The notes under the pieces are model-generated. The model did no database searches. It was not told the origin of the DNA and saw only the letters and a list, made by a program, of their open reading frames with translations. This document shows positions 45,872 to 56,189 of a DNA stretch of 64,000 bases, one piece after another. This DNA comes from Amyloporia xantha (lineage: Eukaryota; Basidiomycota; Agaricomycetes; Polyporales; Adustoporiaceae). The first letter of the stretch is position 1. The number at the start of each line of letters is the position of its first letter. Location of the stretch: assembly GCA_036971615.1 (NCBI GenBank), contig JAYKKR010000006.1:682001-746000 (forward strand), given 5' to 3'. The position numbers were made by a program, and so were the translations under genes.

Positions 45872-47448
45872 AGACACTACGCTCGGAGCACAGATTTTGC
45901 AAATCTACGCTCGGCGCGGATTCAAGGTCTTAACCGCCGCGACGACCGCGATCAATCCCAACGAGTATATGCGACTACTCGCCCAAAAACCTCATTTCCT
46001 TGTATGGGGCTCAGAACAAGTCCGTGCGTTGCACGAACTGGCGTCTGAACAGAGTTACACATTCTCATACGACGACCCTGTGCGAGGATTAGCGAAGGTC
46101 ATGGAGACCGATCCGTGGTCATTAAGGATGCCATTCGTTGTGCCCTTGCCCTCGGTCAGCAGGGTCAGCAAGCATTTTTGGATCCACTAGACCTTGTGGG
46201 ACCATCCCCCGACCGTATTCCGATATCAAACGACGTATTCGACCCGTACAAGTCATATCTACTGATTGGCGGGGTAGGAAGCTTGGGCCTGCATATAGCT
46301 TATTGGATGTACACGGTGAGCTACCATGCGTGCCTCTATCTCACTGATATATTCATGCTACAATGTAGAAAGGTGCTCGGGAAATTGTGCTTACGTCACG
46401 CCGCTCAGGCCGTGACACCATCATGAGGAGAGGACTGCAGGACTTTGTCGCCAGAAGACTTCTAACCTATCTTGAAAGCCTACCTGATCTCCGCTTGCGT
46501 GCAGAGGCGTGCGACGCATTGTCTGTAGAAGCGACAACCCAGATGATCAGCCGACGCACCAATCCGATTGGAGGCTGTATTATGCTCTCTGCCATTCTCA
46601 TTGATAAATCATTCGCCTCTCAAACAGCGGAGACTTTCTCTGCTCCTTACAATGCGAAAGTCGGTGCTGTTGCGGTGATCGAACAAGTTATTCCGTTGGC
46701 CTCCTTGGATTTCATAATCGCATTTTCGTCGATCTCCGGCTTGTTTGGGAATGGCGGTCAGACCAACTATGCGAGGTGCGTAAAATATTTGGGGTTTTCG
46801 GAAACTAGACGATGTCTGAGGACCTGCAGTGCGAATACCGCGTTGTCTGGGGCCATGCGCAAATTCAGGAACGGCTTCACTTTGGTTGTACCAGCGATCG
46901 TGGATAGCGCAGTTAGCATCAGTGCCGACAGACTACAGGCTAGTCGTATGAAGCATATTGTAAGCTGGGGTATTACTGCTTCTGGTGAGTGGCGAAAGTA
47001 CATGTTGACTGTGAAGCAAGCTTGATTCTTAATTCGAAACTCACTAGAACTATGTGCATGCCTTGAGGATGGTAGCCGCAAGTTACGGGAAGGGCCCATT
47101 GGGGAGTACATACCTAGCTTCAACTGGCGCGCTGTCCGTGATAACATGGGACCCTCGACCGTGTACGACCATCTCATAGAGGCGGAGAACGAGCGGACGT
47201 TTGATTCAGACGCGCCCAGCTCCACCGTCACATTACGCGACATTATCTGCAAAGTGTTGGATATTCCATCTGAAGATCTGTCTGGGGAGGTTCCACTCAC
47301 CTCATATGGGCTTGATTCGTTGTCTGCGGCTTCGTTGTCGCATGGGTTGCGTCCCTTCCTGACTATTTCCCAACTCCAGTTGCTTGCTGATGTCACGCTG
47401 AACGATCTCGAGGAACGAAGCTCATCCAGAACAATAACCCTTGCGTAG
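45872..47448 (+). pseudogene. C-terminal remnant of a reducing polyketide synthase (KR and ACP domains)
   Basis: Only the end of a multidomain synthase is present. Segments: about 45872-46110 (AQILQIYARRGFKVL, linker or MDR-like region), 46115-46315, 46369-46775, 46830-46984, 47048-47448. The ketoreductase has YLLIGGVGSLGLHIAYW (NADPH fold) and IAFSSISGLFGNGGQTNYA (catalytic Ser and Tyr); the acyl carrier domain has SYGLDSLSAASLS with the phosphopantetheine Ser. Introns are still well formed. A one-base shift near 46105-46115 separates the first two segments, and ketosynthase, acyltransferase and dehydratase parts are absent upstream, so no functional enzyme can be made. The stop at 47446-47448 is the natural end. 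Confidence 0.8.
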
Positions 47449-47638
47449 CCGGCCAACACTAGTAGCTCACAGTCAGGGAGCGGAAGCTGGAAAGGACAGA
47501 GTCGTCATGATGATGCAGAGTATTTATTACCGCCAGTAACATTGATCTATTGCCTGTAGTACTATATTTATCTGTTAGGATTCTTACACTCAGGGAACAC
47601 GTTATGAATCAGTACACAGTAATCATCGAATGAACAGG

Positions 47639-47738
47639 GCCCACACAATGTTGAATATCCATGAGTACATCTGAAAGCCGTCAGCACTCCTCCATGTCGA
47701 GAAATGGAGTACAACAGACGACTAGCTCGAGATGAGGC
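47639..47738 (+). repeat. Dispersed repeat, copy 2
   Basis: Same orientation and order as copy 1 at 40764-40887, including the identical 32-base block at about 47706-47737. It lies about 190 bp after the polyketide synthase remnant stop, so both copies follow 3' gene ends. Confidence 0.75.
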
Positions 47739-48054
47739 ACGGCGCGCTGTGGAAGCGCCACGCAGCGCACCTATGCTGTATCTTCTGGCATACGCCGCAA
47801 TGAGCCTAGGAATGAAGAGAGAAACTCCAATTGCTCCCTGAAGTGGCTAGCAAACAACCGAAAATAAGCGGAGCGCGGTGGAATACCCTGTAGTGCGGTT
47901 CATAGATTACGTGATCATAACTGAAAAGTGCTCAGGAGTGAAATTATCCGAGGTACAGCGGTTGTCCTTTTCCTTTTCCTTTTTTTTCCTTTTCCTTCCA
48001 CTTTGCAAGGACGACGCGATCAAACGCGATCACGTGGTCGCGTCCAAGGACTTA

Positions 48055-48100
48055 GGATATTGGAGAACGTCCTGTCCGCTGGGAGATTTGTTCACGGAAC
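48055..48100 (+). repeat. Imperfect inverted repeat, left arm
   Basis: GGATATTGGAGAACGTCCTG and onward to GTTCAC resembles the inverse complement of 48579-48623 (ATCCCAGAATGTCCTGTCC, GGGGAGGTTCGTTCC). It might be an arm of an eroded DNA element; no target duplication was found. Confidence 0.4.
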
Positions 48101-48112
48101 ATGTTCCGTGAA
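48091..48112. repeat. 22-bp perfect palindrome
   Basis: TTCACGGAACATG followed by TTCCGTGAA reads the same on both strands. Its core GGAACATGTTCC recurs immediately downstream in degenerate form (AACATGTTCCGGGAAC). It could be a dimeric protein binding site or a cruciform-prone relic. Confidence 0.7.
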
Positions 48113-48578
48113 CATGTTCCGGGAACCGTGCCTGGTGATGTGACAAGTGTGACTATAGGGGGCGGGCCACAGAGTCGCTTTGACCGTCAGGCGTCTCAGT
48201 GCGGAGGGCCACAGCGGCCCCTGACCATCACCCGTACATCCTATCGTGCACGCCCCCGGCGGATAGCTAGAACGCGGACACTGCGGCTGCTGGCAGCCAC
48301 AGGCTGAGAGATGGGAATATTAATGTTTAATTGAAACTTAGTTCAATATTGATAATATTGTAGTAGCCTGGGTAAATGCCATCACGCTCAGTGCCCGCCC
48401 GACCGTCATGGTCTACGTCTAGCAGTAACCCAGAAACGCTGAACCGTTAACCTAACAGAATCAGTGGTGCCGCCGCCCGACGCTCAGGAGACCGCGCGAG
48501 CGCTTAAGCTTCAGTGTGGCCGGCGTGACGGTGTGTCACTAAGGCGCCGATACGTGACGTCCCGCGTTCCGGTGCCCT

Positions 48579-48623
48579 GTTCAGGGAACGAACCTCCCCG
48601 TGGACAGGACATTCTGGGATATT
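48579..48623 (-). repeat. Imperfect inverted repeat, right arm
   Basis: Partner of the arm at 48055-48100, about 0.5 kb apart. Similarity is limited to this block. Confidence 0.4.
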
Positions 48624-49468
48624 GTCAGACTGGACAGGACACGTGTGGCGATCGGGCGAAAGGCAAGACCTACATTGGACCTACGTATCCGTATTTTACA
48701 GCTGGTCAGTAGCTTACGCTGCACCCCTAAGACTGATATACAGGACCCGTCTGTTTTTCCCTCATTGGTGGCTCGACTAACCACTACATTCCCCTCTGAA
48801 ATGATTAATGGAATCTAGATTCCGAGTTAGTCAATTGGTCACTCAACACATCGATGTCTCACTGGCCGTTTGAATGGGGTTTCCCGGTAAGTCAGTACTA
48901 AGCTTCCTTGTCACAGGAGCCGCCCCATGGCTGTTGTTGATTCGCGGCGAGCAAATTCTCCATATTATTCTGCTATCTGCGGCTGCCCCTCAGTCACATC
49001 GCATTTGATACCAAAACGGGGTCAAGCTAGCACATTAGTAAATAAGAAGTAAGTGACCCTCTATTTACCGGGTGCAGAAATCAGGGACTCGATCTAGTTT
49101 TCCAGGACCCACTCACGTTACGAGATCTCTGTTCACGTTTTTCGCGACAATTTCGGACCGTCTTATGCGCCGCATTGTATCAGAGAGACGCGCGCTCGAG
49201 TAGGTCATGATGCGTAAGCATTTATATGATCATACAGTATCTCTAACATTCCTATCTGTCAGGAGTCGAGTCGAATGACCACGCCGAAAACGCGTGAGTT
49301 CATACGTACTTTTTGGTCTGGCATGTGAGTAAGTCAATAGAGGGAATCGCCTCCTAATCGCCATCCAGCTGCAGGGCTGCATCTGAGCGAGCGCTTTCTT
49401 CTCCTTTCCTTTCTTTCGTTGAAGCCTTGAAAGACTTCACATCGAGATCAGACAAACCTGAAGCGCAA
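48624..49468. other. Intergenic region upstream of the HET-domain gene
   Basis: No gene recognised. The last 60 bp before the start codon are pyrimidine-rich (CTTCTCCTTTCCTTTCTTTC), as is common in fungal promoters. Confidence 0.4.
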
Positions 49469-50710
49469 ATGGGTAACGATTCCAACAGCCAAATTATTCA
49501 CGAGATTCTGCTAGACAAACTAGGAGGACGGGTTATTGACATAACCGCAGATGCTAGCCCACACCACTTCCGCCTCGTAGATTGTGATCAGTTTCTCAAC
49601 AAGAATCTACTCCGCATCCTCGAGTATTCCTCACTACCCACCATTCAATACTCTGCGATCTCGTACGTCTGGCGTGGAAATCCCGTCGATCTCACCCACC
49701 CTAGCCAACAAGAAGACAGACTATTCTCTGTTAAAGGCGCAGAAGGAGGCGACCCGATCAGCATCGATGTTCTTCGCTACGTCTGCAAAGCATCTTTGGA
49801 GAAGAAAGTGGGGTTCCTCTGGTTGGACAGGTTGTGCATCATGCAGACCAATCGTGACGACAAGGCCTGGCAAATCGCAAACATGCAGCAATTTTATAGC
49901 TCTGCAAAGGTTTGCTTGATTCTTCCAGGCGGCCTGCGCCGCCTCGTCGACCTCACGGAGGGGACAGCCTGGATTCATCGCGCATGGACCCTGCAGGAGG
50001 CACTGCTGCCCAAGGATACTCAGGTGATTTACTCCTGGGAATTAGGGGAAGTCGTTTCCGTACAATCCGCCGGGGGAGTCTTCTTTCCGACAGTTGTGGA
50101 GGAAGGTCAATCTGCAATGTCAGACTTGGCGGGACTGCTAAAATCAGCCATCGCGCCACCACGCTTTACTCTCAAAGGTGGTCAAACCATGAAGCCAGAA
50201 GTCAACATGTTCAGCCGCGAGGCACACAAGGCAGTAGTTGCCCTCGCCGCAGCGTCATCGCTGGAGGAGGACGCGGACGCTCGATTCCAAGCTATCTGGC
50301 GCTGCGCGCTGATGCGCACATCGTCGTTCCCCGTCGACATGGTCTTCAGTATCATGGGTCTATTCGATGTCACCCTCGATACACACGCATTCGGTCGCGA
50401 CGATCGGCTTGGTGCAACGATCGCCCTCGCGCAGGCGATCGTGCGCAAGGGTGGGAAGGCACACTGGCTCGGTGCAGCAATCGATCTCACTCCATGCATG
50501 CAACTCAGTACTTTCCCTGCATTTCCGGAGACGACGGTTGAAGGTGTCGCGTTGTTGCAAACTAGAGACGGGAAACGGACAGTATGGGAGCTGACGGAAC
50601 ATACCGACCGTTGGCTACCTGACATTCCAGCCATGACGGACATGGATGATAATGGATATGCCACTATCTGCGGCAAGATGGTCCTAGTGGTGGATGTGAG
50701 TTTGGTCAAA

Positions 50711-50751
<41 letters not shown>

Positions 50752-50761
50752 GGACGACGAG

Positions 50762-50800
<39 letters not shown>

Positions 50801-51220
50801 AAAGGGTATAAGAAATTCACCCATTCGTTGGTCACCAACCATGGTGCGCATCCTTGTAGGATCCACGACTACGAGGAGTTTCCGACTGTCAACGACGCCA
50901 TTGCCGGCACACTTGATGGAAGGTAAAGCAGTTCTCATCTTTCTAGACCGCTTGGAATCTCACATGTGAGGCTTTATAGAGCATCTCCGCGTAGATACGC
51001 TATAGATCTCGGTCATCTATCACAGTACAGCATGGCTGCATTCGCCCGCTACGTTGACCCAATGGGTGGTCGCAGTCTTCTAGTGGAGGAACATGCACCG
51101 GGAAAGTTCCATCGGACAGGATGGATCGAGTACGATTATATGGACAAGAAGGGGTTGTTCTCCGAGAGTGATACCGAGAGCCAATTGCTCGTGGGCGGAC
51201 CGCAACCACGTAACATATAG
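49469..51220 (+). CDS. HET (heterokaryon incompatibility) domain protein with Asp/Glu tract
   Basis: HET-domain proteins trigger or take part in non-self recognition and cell death in fungi. Exons 49469-50922 and 50980-51220 give 564 residues. The domain lies at about residues 70-190: YSAISYVW, FLWLDRLCIMQTNRDDKAW, MQQFYSSAKVCLIL and WIHRAWTLQEALLP with a following YSW. A helical region follows (FPVDMVFSIMGLF). From 50711 the gene contains an uninterrupted Asp/Glu run of about 31 residues encoded by GAC/GAN triplets, then KGYKKF. The frame extends upstream to TTG; the first ATG is 49469. A MITE lies 72 bp after the stop. Whether the gene is an active incompatibility locus cannot be told from one haplotype. 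Confidence 0.85.
50711..50801 (+). repeat. GAN triplet repeat inside the HET gene
   Basis: About 30 consecutive GAC/GAG/GAT codons encoding an all-acidic tract. Such runs vary in length between strains, so this is a likely polymorphic site. Confidence 0.85.
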
Positions 51221-51283
51221 GAGATGGCAGGAGGGCGGAAATAGCGGACGTATTGGCGAATGTAACAGGGAAGAGCCTAGGAG

Positions 51284-51291
51284 AACACGTC
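51284..51291. repeat. Target site duplication, left copy (MITE copy 2)
   Basis: AACACGTC before the element is repeated exactly after it at 51790-51797. It differs from the duplication at copy 1, as expected for independent insertions. Confidence 0.9.
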
Positions 51292-51789
51292 AGGACCCCG
51301 GCGAATCCCCCAAGAGCCTCGATCCCATTTGGTCCAAAAATCGGCCAAAATTTCGAAAATGTTCGATCCAAAAGGCCGAATTTGGGGGGCGTAGGTCGAA
51401 ATGTTCGGTGCCATAACGGTCCGAAATGTACCCCTCAGCCCGCATGTCCGATCCTATCAGGGCCGAAATCCGGCCAGTCCTGGCGCGGAAATAGACAGGC
51501 CGGTCGAGCCGACGGGCATCTCCTCAGACGCCTCTTCGGTCCCCTGCCGAATGCTCTTCCGTGATCCAGATGGCGTGCAGACGGCGCCGAACAATTCCAG
51601 CACCGCCCGATGAGTAGATCGGCCTTTCTTGCGAGGCTTTAGCGATTTTAAGAGGTTCGATCCTATTTGGGGCCGAAATTAGGCCTTTTGCCGCAAGGTT
51701 ATGTGCCCAAAGTCCAAATTGGGCGTCGGGCGAGGTCCGAACGAAGGACGATTTGGGATCGAGGCTCTTGGGGGATTCGCCGGGGTCCT
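51292..51789 (-). mobile_element. Non-autonomous hAT-type MITE, copy 2 (498 bp)
   Basis: Same length, termini and internal sequence as copy 1 at 11391-11888, but in the opposite orientation: this copy begins with what is the right end of copy 1 (CCCATTTGGTCC just inside the terminal repeat). Terminal inverted repeats of about 36 bp are intact and flanked by the perfect 8-bp duplication AACACGTC. It has no coding capacity for a transposase. It sits directly behind the HET-domain gene and may overlap that gene's 3' untranslated region. Confidence 0.92.
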
Positions 51790-51797
51790 AACACGTC
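51790..51797. repeat. Target site duplication, right copy (MITE copy 2)
   Basis: Exact repeat of 51284-51291 (AACACGTC). Confidence 0.9.
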
Positions 51798-52327
51798 GCG
51801 TCCAAGATTTCCGACTTACCGAGCTTTGGGTGATTGCAGTGTTGAAAACTATACGATTGCGCAAACAATTAGGACTAATGGCCACTCACCGAGTCACAAA
51901 GTGCGTACGTACCAATTCATGTCAGTGAAACGTGGCATACAGACATTATCGCTCATTTGGCACCAATAAATTGCGAGGAGACATGGGCATTCAACCGAAC
52001 AATAAATTTATTACTTACAGGATTGAGGCGGTCACAATTCTGCAGTGAATATTAAGGAATTTGGACCCATGCATTTGACATGCAGATTTTCCTGAGATCC
52101 TTTATATCCGGTCGACACAACGCCCCTCCTGAGTGAATGCAGATATAGGCAAGTCAGGTCGTGGTGGCACGGTAGAAGCTGGTAGAAGGGACCTAGGGTG
52201 TACCAACTGGACGAATTCAGTTCCGCGCCATGCACTACTAGTAGCACCGTCCCGGTCTGACCTAAATACCTACTGTCGTCTGTCTACACTGAGCATACCA
52301 ATGAACCTCTAGTTTCGCTTTCACATC
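51798..52327. other. Intergenic region upstream of the sorting nexin
   Basis: About 530 bp with no recognised gene; presumed promoter of the sorting nexin. Confidence 0.4.
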
Positions 52328-55079
52328 ATGACTGAGTCTTCTACAACAATTGCATCTCCTCAGTCCTCGCCCACTCTCCGAGAAACACACGTCGACATAG
52401 AGTTTGACTCCGGCATCAACACTTCTGCAGCTTGGACAGTCTCATTGGCTGCCTCGACCGAGGAAAGCCCTAATCTTGGCGTCGTTGCAGAGAACAGGTC
52501 TCTCTCTGACGAAGAGCCAGATGAGAGCGGTGATGAACAGTCTGACCTGACACACGAGCAGGGTCGTCCAGCGCGTGCCCTCTTCAGTTTTGAGGGCAAG
52601 CCAGAGTTCCGCGAGCTGACCTACGTCGAGGCGGGAGATGAGCTAGATGTACTGAAGGAGGACGTAGGAGAAGGCTGGAGCCTTGTAAAGCTCACAAAAT
52701 GCATTGGAGAGCGTGAGTTACGGCACGAAGGCGAGGTCGGGTTGCTGCCTCAAACATACTACTCTGTAAAGTTCACGTTCGCGTCCTACGGGTTATGCTG
52801 AATTGCTCAATGTCTATCCGGCTCCTTACATTGCATAGTTCACGTCCGATTTCGCCCACCTTCCTGGCTTCTCACTGCCTTCACTTCACACTCGGACGCA
52901 AAGCAGGCGCGAAGGGTCCGGTTCGTCCATTACACCTCGCGGGTCGCCAAGTCGTGGACCGCAGCCTCTTCCACTTGTCCCGCAGTCAACAGGAGAGTGG
53001 TTCCCCAGCTTCCGACGTAGTCTGCTTGGGGGGCGGAGTCTTAACCGCTTCTCCAGCTTCGTGACCAGCGGTGCAGAGCAATGGGTGCTGCAGGGCAGCG
53101 CCGAAGATGACTCTGCCCCTCCACTCTCAAGTCACAGCAGAGATGTCTCAGAAGCAAGCGTTAATGACGACATGGGCAATCGTCAGAGTCTAATAGGAGA
53201 TTCACTCGAGACAGAGCGACATTTCGTCGAGGGCGGACCAGCGTGGAAGAGTAAGCTGCCCTCGTTCCGGGTTCTTGTGCACTCTCCATCCAAGAGGAGC
53301 TCGACGCTTACGGGTCCGTATACCGTGTATACCCTAACCTCGGTATTCGAGCAGCCGATGCATGCTCACTTCCGCTCTGCGTCCGATCCCAGTCCGGAAG
53401 ACGAGGATGACGCACCCACAACACCGACAAGCATGACCGTGCACCGGCGATTTTCTCACTTTGTTGTGCTGCATACCGCACTGATTCGTCGGCTACCGGG
53501 AATCGCTCTCCCACCCCTGCCAGAGAAGCAGTACGCGGGACGCTTCAACGACGAGTTCGTGGAGGCACGGCGGGGTGACCTCGAGCGGTACATCAACCGC
53601 ATCGTGCGCCATCCCATCGCGCGATATGCGGAGGTGCTTACGTTCTTCCTTGGCTGCGAGAGCGACACGGTAGGCTTTCTCGCTGTACGCATTATTCATG
53701 TATATGACATTCATAACAGGAATGGAAGAGACAACTTCCACATTACCTCGCGTTGCCGCCCAAGGGACCATCGTTTTATGCACAGGTATATCATCCTGCA
53801 TTCAATTTGGATGCGGAGGAGGCAGCAGAGGCGGTGGATCGGTTTGTTGGCCATACACGCGCAGTAGGCAGAGGTGTGCAGGCTCTGAGAAATATTTTTG
53901 GGAAGATTCGCGAAGCTAGGGTAGGTGAGGGATCATTTTGACGTGAGGTATTTGCGTGCCCTTAATCATCGCCGACCATTTCGTGCAGAGATGTCGAAGG
54001 CCGAGCGACTGCTCTCATATTCCTTGCTGTCATTAATCACGGCTAGACCGCTCGCCTCAACTTCCACCTCTGCGAATTCCAATGACGAAGAGGAGGAAGA
54101 TAGAAGCAAGGTCAGGGGACATCTGAACGAGGACGGCGCCTGGTGCTGGAGAGAGGACTGCGAAGGTGGGCGCGATGCACCCGATACCTCTTGCGCGAAC
54201 TTATCGAACGGAAGAGTGTCTCAGGCTGACGAAGGCGATGCAGAAGACGTCGGATACGCTACAAAGCGTGGCAGATCTGTACGATGACCATGTAGGTGAT
54301 GGTTTCTTGTTGTTATTCCGGTAGATCCGGTGCTCAAAGAGTGAGGCTAGGCCCGAAGGACTCAGCTTGCCACTCATGAAGCGTTGAAGACAGTCGCACA
54401 TCCTTCGGCTATTTACGCGGTGCGTTTTATTGGTGAATTGTACAGATCGCAGTACTCACACTGTTTTCCATCAGGCAGTCATCGATACCCACCAGTCTAC
54501 GCTCTCGCGGTATCATGAGGCGATACGGCAAGGACAGGTGGGCTCTCAATCCATGTGTTCAACTGTGAACGTTCTGATCGGGTTCGTACAGGAGGACGAA
54601 GAAACGGCTGCACGCTGCGAGACTGTGCTGAACACCACCATGGCGGAGATGGACACCTACCACATGCAGAAGGTGGAGGACTTTGAGACCATCACCAAAG
54701 AGCATCTTGACAGTGAGATAGCGTTGTACGAGCAGGTCCGTCTTCACACTGTCACTATCTGCCTCTGATTCAATGTAACACTGACCGCCGTCAATTTGCG
54801 GTACAGATCCTTTCTCGCTTGCGTACCGCCCGCGCTGCCTTTGGCTCGCCGCAATATGACGCGTTGAGTGGTTCCTCGTGCCAGCCGTCTATGTACGAAC
54901 GCGAGCTGGAGCACCCGCGCCTGTCGCCCGCGCCGCTGACCCAGCCGTGCCCGCATGTGTTCGACTCGGCCCCGATACGGCCGGTGAGCGTGGCAATACA
55001 GGAAGGAGTGGGTATGCTCTTGGGCGGAGTGGGCTCCTCGACGAGGGCCAGCGTGTTTGGGAAATTGTGGCAGACATAG
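52328..55079 (+). CDS. Sorting nexin with SH3, PX and BAR-type domains (SNX9-like architecture)
   Basis: Peripheral membrane protein that binds phosphoinositides and curved membranes in endocytosis and endosomal sorting. Exons 52328-52765, 52839-53669, 53720-53924, 53989-54165, 54215-54291, 54351-54419, 54475-54537, 54592-54735, 54807-55079, all in phase; 758 residues. An acidic N-terminus precedes an SH3 domain at about residues 80-146 (RALFSFEGKPEFRELTY, GEGWSLVKL, GLLPQTYY). A Ser/Arg-rich linker follows, then a PX domain to about 425 (FSHFVVLHTALIRRLPGIAL, LPPLPEKQ, RRGDLERYINRIVRHP). The rest is a BAR-like helical region (KAERLLSYSLLSLIT, TLQSVADLYDDH, MQKVEDFETITKEHLDSE) and a Pro/Ser-rich tail. 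The short exons 5-7 are supported by phase and continuous helix pattern. Confidence 0.88.
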
Positions 55080-55366
55080 TCAGTCGAGCAGCAGCAAGGT
55101 GGTGTAGTTTCTTGTTCTTGTCGCATAGCTGTTCGTAAATGCAAGTCATAGCAAATCGTTTGTGAGACAGAAGAGCCGGCGTGAATTTGAATGTGGTATA
55201 GGAGTCGCAAGCTACATGGTATATTACAGTACTAATGCATGATACTACAGCCAAGACCGTCTCCATCATTATCATAATCGCACCTGTTGAACAGCCGTTC
55301 GTTGTCTGCGCGCTGCGTGAGGATCGTGACAGTCATACTACTGGTACATTTTTGCCTTGATACTAT

Positions 55367-56189
55367 CTAGCCAGCTTCTCCGTCATCATCGACCGTGAGC
55401 ACATCGGGCACCTCTGCAAGGCCTATGCAGTACTCTGACATCGTGTCCGCCATTACCATCAAACTCTCGTCTGCAAGACTTGCTCTTGCTTTATCCGGAC
55501 ATCGTGCGCATTCACTCGACAGATTGCTGTGCGGAGAGGGCATGGCAATGAGCACAGCAACCTGGAGTATTCTTGGATGCGGTTCCTTTTTCTCCGCACC
55601 GGCATGCGCTAGCGGAGGGCTATTGGCAGCCGTGCCGCGGCCAATGAATAACTGACGGAGAGAAAATGGTGTAGGAGCGGGCGGTGCAGGCTGCACAGGT
55701 AATGTCTCTGTGTGATCATTCTGAGGTGGCGGTGGCAAGAACCTGGCAGAGAGAGGCTAGTCCAGTCAATGACAGATCCATACACTGGACAGGATGTTGA
55801 TGCAGATCGATGCTCAAATTGATGAATGGGCGTCCATCCTCTCGACGTACCATCATGCCTAGCCATCTGTCAATACTGCTGTTCCTCTTTCTGTATATGT
55901 AGCTGCTGTCCTCGTCGTCTGCGCCCTTGTCTGATGGGCACAGGTGGATATCCCACAGTCGCGGTTTTTCCCCCAGCGATACTTCACGCTGGAGCAGGAG
56001 ATGGCGGGGAATCGGGGTGATGAATCGCAGGTTGGGGTAAAGCCGGCGCAGAGCGAGCACCGCGAGCACCGCGCTGACGAACAATCCCGAGGCGAGGAAG
56101 ACGAGAATGAGCGGGGGTCCATCGCTCAGGTGCGTTATCGACGGCCCAGAGATGTCGGGGTCGTCGTCCGGGGAGGAGGTGGTCGACAT
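55367..56189 (-). CDS. Single-pass membrane protein, paralogue TM-B
   Basis: Member of the unrecognised family described at 29704-30538. Exon 1 is 56189-55851: a short acidic Ser/Thr N-terminus, one transmembrane segment (GPPLILVFLASGLFVSAVLA), basic stop, HLLLQREVS, KPRLWDIHL and the join at MM. The final exon carries PPAPTPFSLRQLF, ILQVAVLIAMPSP and YCIGLAEVPDV. The acceptor is uncertain: CCTCAG giving 55720-55367 keeps phase with a 130-nt intron, but a 29-nt extra exon within that interval would also keep phase and add residues HRSAS, which resemble the PFSA/PLSA of the paralogues. About 230 residues. Localisation to plasma membrane or endomembrane cannot be told. Confidence 0.7.

Noticed and set aside
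45872..47448. A functional stand-alone ketoreductase
   Set aside because: There is no start codon in a proper context, one frame shift, and the architecture is that of a synthase C-terminus.
50182..50838. 218-residue minus-strand frame with a long poly-Ser run
   Set aside because: It is the antisense of the Asp/Glu codon repeat and HET coding sequence; GAN repeats read as serine codons on the other strand.
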